A DNA stretch of 16,407 nt, taken from positions 1-16,407 of the forward strand of contig JAOZKX010000007.1 of assembly GCA_029935135.1 (NCBI GenBank), read 5' to 3'. The DNA comes from Desulfocapsa sp. (lineage in GTDB: Bacteria > Desulfobacterota > Desulfobulbia > Desulfobulbales > Desulfocapsaceae). A model generated the notes under the pieces. That model was not told where the DNA came from, searched no databases, and saw only the letters and a list, made by a program, of their open reading frames with translations. The translations under genes and the position numbers were made by a program. Shown in pieces: positions 8,202-14,910 of the stretch (position 1 is the stretch's first letter; every line of letters starts with the position of its first letter).

Positions 8202-8702
8202 TTAGCTGAGAATATGTTTTTTTCTACGATGTTCATTAATTCTTATAAAAAACCGCAGGGATAGAAAATAGCTGCCGATGGTAAAGGGAATTGCTAAAAC
8301 AATACCTCCAACCAGTAGAACAATTATAACTTCGTATCCAAGACTTGCAAGAATATCAAGTCGTACCATAAAACCTGATTCGTGTAAAATCACATCAAGT
8401 ACGGTTTTAATTCGTTCCCAGCTGATCGTATAGGGGGTGAGGAAGTTTCCTATAAGCAGTGACAGGTAATATTGAGGGATATAGGTGAGGGGGTTACACA
8501 CAATTAAGGTCGCCAGTAAAGCGGCAATCGTTGAGGTGCGGGTAATAAATGTTACAATAAGGACAGTGACGGTGTGAAATGGAATACTGGGGAGAACCCC
8601 TAAAAATGTACCAATGGCAGTGCCTCTGGCAAGTGCCTTTGGTTCTCCTCTTAAACGAGTGAATCGTAAATAATAATAGCGGAAAGTTCGTTTGGGGGTC
8701 AT
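8202..8702 (-). CDS. DUF2062 membrane protein, copy 2
   Basis: A 166-aa paralogue of the neighbouring DUF2062 protein, with the same layout: RYYYLRF (8-14), LPSIPFHT (37-44), CNPLTYIP..YYLS (69-81), IGNFLTPYT (84-92), and a hydrophobic C-terminal segment (about 124-150) followed by a basic tail. I start at the ATG at 8702 because this makes it align residue for residue with copy 1 from the first Met. A TTG at 8732 would add ten residues and overlap tsaD by 22 nt with no ribosome site. From 8702 it begins 8 nt after the tsaD stop. It lacks the long Lys-rich tail of copy 1. Two tandem copies point to a local duplication; whether they form a heteromer is unknown. Confidence 0.85.
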   Translation of the reverse strand: MTPKRTFRYYYLRFTRLRGEPKALARGTAIGTFLGVLPSIPFHTVTVLIVTFITRTSTIAALLATLIVCNPLTYIPQYYLSLLIGNFLTPYTISWERIKTVLDVILHESGFMVRLDILASLGYEVIIVLLVGGIVLAIPFTIGSYFLSLRFFIRINEHRRKKHILS

Positions 8703-8710
8703 GGTTTGTT

Positions 8711-9715
8711 TTAGGCTAGGAGTGAACGACAATAAACATCACGATTAAAAGAATAGTCAGCTTCCTTTTTATGGGCCTGGATGCCTGCAATGGCAATCAT
8801 TGCACCATTATCTGTACAATGTGCCGGTCTTGGAATAAAGAGTTCTCTTTTCTCCTTTGAGCATTGCAGTTGCATTACTTCCCGTAAGCGTGGATTGGAA
8901 GAGACACCACCGCCCATCACCACGGTTTTCACATTATGCAGCCTTGCGGCAAGGAGTGTTTTAGTGACCAGGACTTCACAAACGGCTTCTTGAAAGGAGG
9001 CGCAGATATCCTGGAGCTGTAATGGTCTGTTTTTTTGTTTTTCCCTGTTGCAATGATTGAGGACAGAAGTTTTAAGCCCAGAGAAACTGAAATCCAGAGA
9101 ATCTTTTTCCAGCCATGAGCGCGGAAATTTTATACTGTTTCTGTTTCCTTTGCCTGCCTCTTGGGAGACGATGGGGCCGCCGGGATAAGGATAACCCAGA
9201 AGTTTGGCAACCTTGTCAAATGCTTCACCGGCGGCATCATCACGAGTTCTGCCAAGGAGAGTGAATTCGTTGAACCCCTCAGCGAGATAAATGGAACTGG
9301 TGCCTCCTGAAACGACAAGAGCGATAAAAGGAAAATCGGGCTGTTTCTTTTCTAAGAAGACAGAGAGAATATGCCCTGCCATATGATCAACACCAATGCA
9401 GGGGATACCTGTTACAAAAGAAAGTGCCTTGGCGTAGGAAAATCCAACCAGCAGAGAGCCGATAAGGCCAGGACCCTGGGTGGCAGCAATAAGATCGATG
9501 TCGCTGAGCTTGACTTTTGCCTGCTGTAATGCTTCGTTGACTGCTGGCACAATGGCCTGTAAGTGGCTTCTGGATGCGAGTTCAGGGACTACGCCACCAA
9601 AACGGGTATGGACCTGATCCTGGCTGCTCAGAAAGCTTGAGAGCAGGGTGAAGTCATCTTTCACCACAGCAGCAGCAGTATCATCGCAGGAGCTTTCGAT
9701 TCCAAGTGTCAGCAT
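8711..9715 (-). CDS. tsaD: tRNA N6-adenosine threonylcarbamoyltransferase TsaD
   Basis: Transfers the threonylcarbamoyl group to A37 of ANN-decoding tRNAs (t6A), working with TsaB and TsaE; the partner genes are not in this window. The protein is 334 aa, typical for the family. Motifs seen are GIESSCDDTAAAVV (5-18), VVPELASRSH (42-51), the metal ligands in H111-M-A-G-H115, LVVSGGTS (133-140), GRTRDDAAGEAFDKVAKLLG (155-174), the GPI segment, FSFSGLKTSV (209-218), VVMGGGVSSNPRLR (265-278) and CTDNGAMIA, where D302 completes the metal site. It heads the minus-strand run of five genes and has a consensus promoter about 98 nt upstream. The start has no clear Shine-Dalgarno sequence. The call is very secure. 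Confidence 0.96.
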   Translation of the reverse strand: MLTLGIESSCDDTAAAVVKDDFTLLSSFLSSQDQVHTRFGGVVPELASRSHLQAIVPAVNEALQQAKVKLSDIDLIAATQGPGLIGSLLVGFSYAKALSFVTGIPCIGVDHMAGHILSVFLEKKQPDFPFIALVVSGGTSSIYLAEGFNEFTLLGRTRDDAAGEAFDKVAKLLGYPYPGGPIVSQEAGKGNRNSIKFPRSWLEKDSLDFSFSGLKTSVLNHCNREKQKNRPLQLQDICASFQEAVCEVLVTKTLLAARLHNVKTVVMGGGVSSNPRLREVMQLQCSKEKRELFIPRPAHCTDNGAMIAIAGIQAHKKEADYSFNRDVYCRSLLA

Positions 9716-9749
9716 TAGTTTTGTGAATTGTGAACCTGTATGTTTTTCA

Positions 9750-9787
9750 CCAGCTTTTCAGTTTATTAATGGACAGAAAACTGCTGG
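9750..9787 (-). other. Possible hairpin in the tsaD leader
   Basis: CCAGC at 9750-9754 can pair with GCTGG at 9783-9787, and TTTTC at 9755-9759 with GAAAA at 9776-9780, with a 2-nt bulge and a 16-nt loop. It would lie in the 5' leader between the tsaD promoter and its start codon. Its size and large loop make it weak; no T-tract follows, so it is not a terminator. Confidence 0.25.
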
Positions 9788-9819
9788 CAGAAAAGGAGCA
9801 ATCGGGGTAAGAGAAAGAC

Positions 9820-9848
9820 ACTATAAAATCCCCCATCACGAATGTCAA
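9820..9848 (-). promoter_or_regulatory. tsaD: Consensus sigma70-type promoter for the tsaD operon
   Basis: Read on the minus strand: TTGACA, exactly 17 nt, TATAGT. Both boxes are near-perfect and the spacing is optimal. Transcription would start near 9813, leaving a leader of about 98 nt before the tsaD ATG. It probably drives tsaD, both DUF2062 genes, rsmA and the alcohol dehydrogenase gene, since spacings after it are short or overlapping, apart from the 61-nt gap between the DUF2062 genes. Confidence 0.75.
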
Positions 9849-9909
9849 TGAGAACTGAAATGTGATGCTGAGTGTTTGTTGTTTTGCAGTTTGAAAAGGA
9901 TTAAATTCA

Positions 9910-10956
9910 ATGAGTAAAAGTTTGCCTGCCCTAAAGAGTAAAAATGAACTGACAGATACATTTTCGCGCACCATCTCCTATCTTCGCCTCTCTCTTACAG
10001 ATCGCTGTAATCTTCGTTGTATCTACTGTATGCCTGAAGATCGAGATGAAGGTCTGAAGTTTCTGAAACACGATGATCTGCTCAGGTATGAGGAATTACT
10101 GCGAATAGTCACACTCGCTGTGGATATGGGAATGAATAAGATCCGGCTCACCGGTGGCGAACCCCTGGTAAGACGAGGGGTGATGGATTTCATTTCGTCG
10201 CTGGCTGAGCTTAATGGTCTGGAAGAGATCCGTCTCACAACCAATGGTGTGCTATTAGAGGAAAAAGCTGCCGGGCTTTTTGCCGCAGGGATTCGAAAAC
10301 TCAACATTTCCCTAGATACCATGCGACCTGAACGCTTTAAAACAATTACCGGTGTGGACAGGTTCCAGCAGGTATGGCAGGGGATAGAGACTGCTGAAAA
10401 AATGGGCTTTGATATTAAGCTCAATGTTGTGGCCATGAAAGGATTTAATGATGACGAGTTTGCTGATTTTGCTCGTCTGGCCCTCAGGAAAAACTATCAG
10501 GTCCGTTTTATTGAGTTTATGCCGGTTGGTAAGCATTCAACCTGGGATAAACGTTACTATATTTCCTCCACAGATTTACAGAAAATGCTTGCCAAGGTGG
10601 GAGACATGGTCCCCTTGCCAGGGTGTAGAATGGATGGGCCAGCCAAGGTCTATGCGATTAGCGGAAAAGATGGCACCACAGGCCGGGTGGGCTTTATCAG
10701 TCCCATAAGTCATCATTTTTGTGACACCTGCAATCGCCTGCGCCTGACCTCTTCAGGAATGTTAAGGGCCTGTCTGCTGCATGATCGGGAAGCAGATTTA
10801 AAGGCTATTCTACGTGCCAATGGTTCCGATGATGATATTCGGAAAATCATCAAAGAGACGATTCTTTCTAAGCCCAAAGGACATACCCTGGCGGAAGATA
10901 TGCAGTCTGTAGATAAGGCACCGTGTATCGGTCAGATGTCGCGTATCGGCGGTTAA
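9910..10956 (+). CDS. moaA: GTP 3',8-cyclase MoaA (molybdenum cofactor biosynthesis)
   Basis: A radical-SAM enzyme that converts GTP to the 3',8-cyclo intermediate in the first step of molybdopterin synthesis. The protein is 348 aa. The N-terminal cluster motif is C33-x3-C37-x2-C40 in DRCNLRCIYC; the GGEP SAM-binding motif is at 82-85. The second, substrate-binding cluster is C271-x2-C274-x13-C288 in HHFCDTCNRLRL...LRACL. The chain ends in Gly-Gly, as MoaA does, where the tail completes the active site. AAGGA lies 9 nt before the ATG. It diverges from tsaD and converges on pheA with only 14 nt between stop codons. No other moa or mob gene is nearby. I see no convincing Moco riboswitch in its short upstream region. 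Confidence 0.95.
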   Translation: MSKSLPALKSKNELTDTFSRTISYLRLSLTDRCNLRCIYCMPEDRDEGLKFLKHDDLLRYEELLRIVTLAVDMGMNKIRLTGGEPLVRRGVMDFISSLAELNGLEEIRLTTNGVLLEEKAAGLFAAGIRKLNISLDTMRPERFKTITGVDRFQQVWQGIETAEKMGFDIKLNVVAMKGFNDDEFADFARLALRKNYQVRFIEFMPVGKHSTWDKRYYISSTDLQKMLAKVGDMVPLPGCRMDGPAKVYAISGKDGTTGRVGFISPISHHFCDTCNRLRLTSSGMLRACLLHDREADLKAILRANGSDDDIRKIIKETILSKPKGHTLAEDMQSVDKAPCIGQMSRIGG

Positions 10957-10970
10957 TAAGGGGATGATTC

Positions 10971-12053
10971 TTAATTCGCACTGGGATATGAGCCCAGCCA
11001 TTCAAAGTAGGAGCAGAGTGTTTTTAATGTGTCACAGCACGCTTTGACATTTGTATCATCCATGTGTCCCATCAGATCAAGGAAGAAAAGATATTCCCAC
11101 TGCTTGCCCTTAATGGGGCGAGATTCGATTTTGGCAAGATTGATCCCAGCCTCTGCAATCACGGACAGGATTTCGTTTAATGCTCCTGGTCGTTCCTGGT
11201 GGCCGAGAAGGAGGGATGTCCTGTCAGCTCCACTTGGAGAAGGTGATTCCTGACCAATAACGAGAAAGCGAGTGGTGTTTCCGCGATAGTCCTCTATTCC
11301 TTTTACGACAACCTGCAGGTCATAGGTTTTAATGGCCAGTGAAGAGGCAATTGCCCCGATATTAGGATTGTTTGCCGCCATCTGGGCTGCAGCGCCCGTT
11401 GAAAAAACAGGCAGAGTCGGGCAGGAGGGGAGGTTCTTGCGCAGCCATTCGCGGCACTGGGCAAGGGGTTGGGCGTGTGATGCCACTGTCTGTATATCAT
11501 TGATGTCACCAGATTGACAGACAAGATTGTGACTGATCTCCGTTCGTATTTCACCGCAGATTTTTGTTTTGTACTTCATAAAGGAATCAAGGGTAGAAAA
11601 AACTGCTCCTTCAATGGAGTTCTCCACCGGTACGATGCCATAATTACAACGCCCTTTTTCCACCTCTGCAAATACATCATCGATGGATTCCATGGAGTTG
11701 TAACTTGCTGAATGACCAAAGTATTCAACGCCGGCAAGGTGAGTGAATGTTGCTTCCGGGCCAAGGTATGATACGCTGATCTTTTGTTGAGAGAGCCTGC
11801 ATGTTGTAATGATTTCGTGGAAGATAGAATGCAATGCCTTGTCTGGAAAAATGCCTTCGTTCATCTCTGTAAGTCGTTCATAGATCTGTCGCTCCCGTAA
11901 GGGGTCCCATTTGGCGCGTTTTCCGTCATTTTTTAGCTGGCCGATGGATTTTGCCAGGGCAATACGATCTTTTAAAAGATCGAGCATCTTATTGTCAATG
12001 GTGTCAATGTTGTTTCGAACATCGAGCATTTGAGCGGCAGTATCTTTGGCCAT
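10971..12053 (-). CDS. pheA: Bifunctional chorismate mutase / prephenate dehydratase (P-protein)
   Basis: Makes phenylpyruvate from chorismate through prephenate for phenylalanine synthesis. The protein is 360 aa in three parts: an AroQ chorismate mutase helix domain (about 8-90, with DVRNNIDTIDNKMLDLLKDR and WDPLRERQ); prephenate dehydratase (about 93-268, starting VSYLGPEATF, with PVENSIEGAV and the catalytic NTTRFLV at 259-265); and a C-terminal ACT domain (about 277-355, with GALNEIL and the Phe-binding ESRP motif at 310-313), implying feedback inhibition by phenylalanine. I start at the ATG at 12053, which has AAGGA 7 nt upstream. The frame extends 60 codons further but that stretch is non-homologous and contains the promoter. 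No run of Phe codons is seen in the leader, so attenuation is not supported. Confidence 0.95.
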   Translation of the reverse strand: MAKDTAAQMLDVRNNIDTIDNKMLDLLKDRIALAKSIGQLKNDGKRAKWDPLRERQIYERLTEMNEGIFPDKALHSIFHEIITTCRLSQQKISVSYLGPEATFTHLAGVEYFGHSASYNSMESIDDVFAEVEKGRCNYGIVPVENSIEGAVFSTLDSFMKYKTKICGEIRTEISHNLVCQSGDINDIQTVASHAQPLAQCREWLRKNLPSCPTLPVFSTGAAAQMAANNPNIGAIASSLAIKTYDLQVVVKGIEDYRGNTTRFLVIGQESPSPSGADRTSLLLGHQERPGALNEILSVIAEAGINLAKIESRPIKGKQWEYLFFLDLMGHMDDTNVKACCDTLKTLCSYFEWLGSYPSAN

Positions 12054-12120
12054 TATGGTTCCTTTTTCTATGGAAAACTTGATGGAGAGATGGATTTTAT
12101 ATAAGGATTGTAGAGATGGA

Positions 12121-12149
12121 AATGTAGGGCATAGTAAAAAGTATGTCAA
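12121..12149 (-). promoter_or_regulatory. pheA: Consensus sigma70-type promoter for pheA
   Basis: Read on the minus strand: perfect TTGACA, 17-nt spacer, TACATT. The start of transcription would be near 12114, giving a leader of about 60 nt before the pheA ATG at 12053. It lies inside the open frame that extends upstream of the pheA start, which supports the shorter coding region. Confidence 0.7.
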
Positions 12150-12277
12150 GTTGTAAAAATGACTGGTATTCGCATTGTCTGCAGGATATGATCTGTTTTT
12201 CTGTTTAGATAGTTGTGTGACTGTTTCTATCAAAAATTAAGATACACTTTATATAATCCAAAAAGAGAAGATCCCTC

Positions 12278-13462
12278 ATGGCCGATAAACCGATACAAAA
12301 AACCTACGAAGAAATTAATGCCAGAATAAAAGCCGGTGAAGCTGTGATAGTCACCGCCGAAGAAATGGTTGATATCGTTAAGAAAAAAGGTGCGGAAGGA
12401 GCTGCAAGAGAAGTTGATGTGGTGACCACCGGAACCTTTTCTCCCATGTGTTCTTCAGGTGCATTTTTAAATTTTGGTCAAATGACTCCAACCATTAAAG
12501 CTTCTCGGGCCTGGTTTAATAAGGTTCCTGCCTATGCTGGTCTGGCAGCTGTGGATACCTATATTGGTGCCACTGAACCTGCAGAGGATGATCCATTAAA
12601 TAAGATTTATCCTGGTGAGTTCAGGTATGGTGGAGGTCATGTTATTGAAGACCTGATCGCCGGTAAAAAAGTGTTTTTTGAAGCAAAGGCCTATGGAACA
12701 GATTGTTATATGGGCAAAAAAATGAAAAAAGAAGTGACCTTGGATGATCTGCCCTATGCCTTGCTCTGTAATCCGCGAAATGGATACCAGAATTATAACT
12801 GTGCGGTAAATTTGTCTGATAAAACGGTACATACTTATATGGGAACCCTTAAACCCCATTGCAGAAATGCTAATTACTGCAGTGCCGGTGAGTTAAGCCC
12901 GCTTTTTAATGATCCGCATTACAAAACCATCGGTATGGGAACAAGGATCTTTCTTGGCGGAGGGATTGGCTATGTTACTTGGCATGGAACCCAGCATAAC
13001 CCAAATGCTCCAAGATCTGAAAATGGCACCCCAACACGCCCTGCAGGAACTATCATGGTCCAGGGAGATATGAAACAGATGTCACAGCGGTATATTCGCG
13101 GTGTCTCCATTCTTGGTTATGGCAATACCATGGCAGTTGGCCTTGGTATCCCCATTCCTGTACTGAATGCTGAAATGGCTCAATATACCGGCGTAACAGA
13201 TGCAGATCTGTACACTCAGGTTGTTGATTACGGCTATGATTATACAAATGGAATCACCAGAACCTATGGTGATGTCAGTTATGCGCAGTTGAAATCCGGC
13301 ACTATTGATGTGAATGGCAAAAAAGTTCCCACAGCACCATTATCAAGTCTTCCTATGGCAAGAGAGATTGCTGAGGAGCTTAAAAAATGGATTAAAGATA
13401 AGAAGTTCTTTTTGAATAAACCCGCCCAGCTATTACCAGATTCTGATGAGGGCTCAAAATAA
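12278..13462 (+). CDS. DUF39 / homocysteine biosynthesis protein (aspartate semialdehyde sulfurtransferase family)
   Basis: A 394-aa member of the DUF39 (COG1900) family. Studied homologues in methanogens and sulfate reducers take part in forming homocysteine from aspartate semialdehyde and sulfide, an alternative to O-acyl-homoserine routes. The DUF39 fold fills almost the whole chain; there is no C-terminal CBS or ferredoxin domain, and the usual NIL/ferredoxin partner is not in this window. Cysteines that could carry sulfur are C58 in SPMCSSGAF and C143 in YGTDCYMG, plus C164, C175, C195 and C201. Gly-rich segments such as FLGGGIGYVTWHGTQH support the call. A purine-rich AGAGAAG site precedes the ATG, and a TATAAT lies at 12252-12257 without a clear -35. 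A larE-like gene follows immediately. Function is inferred from the family. Confidence 0.88.
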   Translation: MADKPIQKTYEEINARIKAGEAVIVTAEEMVDIVKKKGAEGAAREVDVVTTGTFSPMCSSGAFLNFGQMTPTIKASRAWFNKVPAYAGLAAVDTYIGATEPAEDDPLNKIYPGEFRYGGGHVIEDLIAGKKVFFEAKAYGTDCYMGKKMKKEVTLDDLPYALLCNPRNGYQNYNCAVNLSDKTVHTYMGTLKPHCRNANYCSAGELSPLFNDPHYKTIGMGTRIFLGGGIGYVTWHGTQHNPNAPRSENGTPTRPAGTIMVQGDMKQMSQRYIRGVSILGYGNTMAVGLGIPIPVLNAEMAQYTGVTDADLYTQVVDYGYDYTNGITRTYGDVSYAQLKSGTIDVNGKKVPTAPLSSLPMAREIAEELKKWIKDKKFFLNKPAQLLPDSDEGSK

Positions 13463-14256
13463 GAGCTGAGAACAGACGGAAATATAGTTTACTGCTGCAT
13501 GGGCTGAAAAAAATTGGGCGAGCAGGGGTCGCTTTTTCCGGAGGTGTTGATTCTACACTGTTACTCTATGCTGCCCGCGAAGCCATTGGTCCCCATAATG
13601 TTCTTGTGGTAAATGCAGTTTCAGAACTGGTTTCCCGGGAAGAGAAAGACAATGCAGAAAATCTTCTGGCAGAGATGGGTATCAGTGAACATGAAAGGTT
13701 GTATGTGCCTGTAAACCCACTTCATTTAGATGAGTTTACCAGGAACGACAGGAAACGTTGTTATATCTGTAAGACGCAGATGTACAAGAGTTTTTTGTTG
13801 CAGCTAAATTCTAAAGGTTTTGAAATTCTTCTTGACGGTACGAACCGTGAGGATCTGCAGAGTGATAGGCCTGGTCTCCAGGCAATCGAAGAACTGTCCA
13901 TAAAAACCCCCCTTGCTGATGCCGGTCTGGATAAGCGAGAAATTCGTTCTCTGGCAAATGACTTTCAACTATCAAATCATGATAAACCTTCAAATTCCTG
14001 TCTGGCCACCCGCATTCTCACTGGTATACGCATTTGCAGCCAAAATGTACAACAGGTCGAGTTATGTGAAGGGTTCCTGACAAAATCAGGGGTTTCAGCT
14101 TGCCGGGTGCGCCTTGGTGGAGATACGGTGACTGTGGAAGTTAGCAAAAGAGATCTGGAAAGAGTACAGCAATCTTCTCTAGGAACTGAATTTGTTGCTT
14201 TCCTTGCCACCGAAGGCCTGCAAGGTTCTCCTGTAACTTTTACCATGCGTACCTGA
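13459..14256 (+). CDS. larE: LarE-like ATP-dependent sulfur transferase (PP-loop), start uncertain
   Basis: A PP-loop ATPase of the LarE family; known LarE activates a pyridinium carboxylate and inserts sulfur taken from its own cysteine or an Fe-S-bound sulfide. Numbering from 13459, the PP-loop is AFSGGVDST (25-33), RCYICK gives C101/C104, and DKPSNSCLATR holds C181 at the sacrificial-cysteine position; C193 and C203 follow, so a cluster-dependent variant is possible. The frame is open from 13450, but no ATG, GTG or TTG occurs before the PP-loop; the first, GTG at 13606, would delete the ATP site. ATA at 13459, behind GAGGG, is a placeholder. Alternatively one extra A in the run at 13456-13459 hides a start at the ATG at 13446, which overlaps the DUF39 end. 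No larA, larB or larC is seen nearby. Confidence 0.8.
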   Translation: MRAENRRKYSLLLHGLKKIGRAGVAFSGGVDSTLLLYAAREAIGPHNVLVVNAVSELVSREEKDNAENLLAEMGISEHERLYVPVNPLHLDEFTRNDRKRCYICKTQMYKSFLLQLNSKGFEILLDGTNREDLQSDRPGLQAIEELSIKTPLADAGLDKREIRSLANDFQLSNHDKPSNSCLATRILTGIRICSQNVQQVELCEGFLTKSGVSACRVRLGGDTVTVEVSKRDLERVQQSSLGTEFVAFLATEGLQGSPVTFTMRT

Positions 14257-14327
14257 AAAGCTGTTTTTTCTTTGAATTATAAGTCATCAGGCCACCCTGT
14301 AATCTTGATTTTTGAACAGCTATTCAT

Positions 14328-14357
14328 TGTGATCAATTTGGTGAAATATTTTATAAT
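14328..14357 (+). promoter_or_regulatory. Candidate promoter upstream of HU (distal)
   Basis: TTGTGA, 18 nt, perfect TATAAT. It sits in the 272-nt gap between the larE-like gene and the HU gene. That gap otherwise holds no convincing gene and no clear terminator for larE. It would give a leader of about 165 nt for HU. Confidence 0.35.
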
Positions 14358-14424
14358 AGCCTGATAATAAAGCGTTGTGTGAAATTCCATTTTCCACAAA
14401 AAGCCTCGGAAAGTATTTTTTCTT

Positions 14425-14453
14425 TTGACAATTTGGCGTGCTTTTATTAAACA
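14425..14453 (+). promoter_or_regulatory. Candidate promoter for HU (proximal)
   Basis: A perfect TTGACA at 14425-14430; the -10 is weaker, either TAAACA with 17-nt spacing or TATTAA with 14-nt spacing. The predicted leader of about 70 nt ends in a strong ribosome site at 14518-14524. It is a reasonable second promoter for an abundant protein such as HU. Confidence 0.4.
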
Positions 14454-14528
14454 TTCATACATGAGAAAGAGAGCGCAGAAGAATCTGTACTCAGTTAATT
14501 CGTAAAATTGTTTTTCCGGGAGGGATTC

Positions 14529-14801
14529 ATGAACAAAAAAGAATTAGTAGAAAACATAGCTGGTGCAGCAGACATTTCTAAGGCCGCAGCAGAGAAAGCA
14601 CTGAATGGCACACTTGCTGCGATTGCAGAAACTCTGAAGAAAGGTGATAAAGTTACTCTGGTTGGTTTTGGTACTTTCTCTGTATCCAAGCGTGAAGCCC
14701 GTAAAGGTAGAAATCCACAGACCGGTAAAACCATCGATATCCCTGCTAAGAATGTTGCTAAATTCAAAGCTGGTTCCAAACTTGCTGAAGCTATCAACTA
14801 A
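14529..14801 (+). CDS. hup: HU-family DNA-binding protein
   Basis: A 90-aa bacterial HU, a dimeric nucleoid protein that bends DNA without strong sequence preference. It begins MNKKELVENIA as usual, with the alpha-helical dimer part to about residue 45. The family signature runs GFGTFSVSKREARKGRNPQTGK, including the RNPQTG tip whose proline intercalates into DNA, and the chain ends KAGSKLAEAIN. I start at the ATG at 14529 because GGAGG lies 5 nt upstream; an in-frame TTG at 14508 would add seven residues that are not typical of HU. It is monocistronic: two candidate promoters precede it and a perfect terminator follows. HU is chosen over IHF because of the short tail and the RNPQTG arm. Confidence 0.95.
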   Translation: MNKKELVENIAGAADISKAAAEKALNGTLAAIAETLKKGDKVTLVGFGTFSVSKREARKGRNPQTGKTIDIPAKNVAKFKAGSKLAEAIN

Positions 14802-14865
14802 TTTCAGCTACTAGCATTTGAAGTTTATATCTATCTGTTGACTTCAACGGATAGCATTGGTCAAT

Positions 14866-14910
14866 AAAACCCCCTGATTCTTATTATAAGAATCAGGGGG
14901 TTTTGTTTTT
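14866..14910. terminator. Bidirectional Rho-independent terminator between HU and the AraC gene
   Basis: A perfect 18-bp inverted repeat: 14866-14883 pairs with 14887-14904 around a 3-nt loop (TTA). The stem core is CCCCCTGATTCTTA. On the plus strand the hairpin runs into TTTTGTTTTT; on the minus strand its base gives a T-run as well, so it can end transcription of both HU and the convergent AraC-family gene, whose stop codon is at 14909-14911. Confidence 0.93.

Noticed and set aside
8202..8732. TTG at 8732 as the start of DUF2062 copy 2
   Set aside because: The ATG at 8702 gives exact N-terminal alignment with copy 1; the TTG lacks a ribosome site and overlaps tsaD.
9910..10956. Possible Moco riboswitch before moaA
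   Set aside because: The 194-nt region upstream shows no multi-helix structure or conserved-looking core that I can recognise; most of it serves the divergent tsaD promoter.
10981..10997. CTGGG/CCCAG inverted repeat near the moaA-pheA junction as a terminator
   Set aside because: The stem is only 5 bp, lies inside the pheA coding end, and is not followed by a T-run on either strand.
12054..12233. 60-codon upstream extension of pheA
   Set aside because: The chorismate mutase domain begins right after the ATG at 12053, which has a good ribosome site, and the extension contains the pheA promoter.
14461..14505. Short 14-codon frame before HU
   Set aside because: No ribosome site and no recognisable content; probably chance within the leader.
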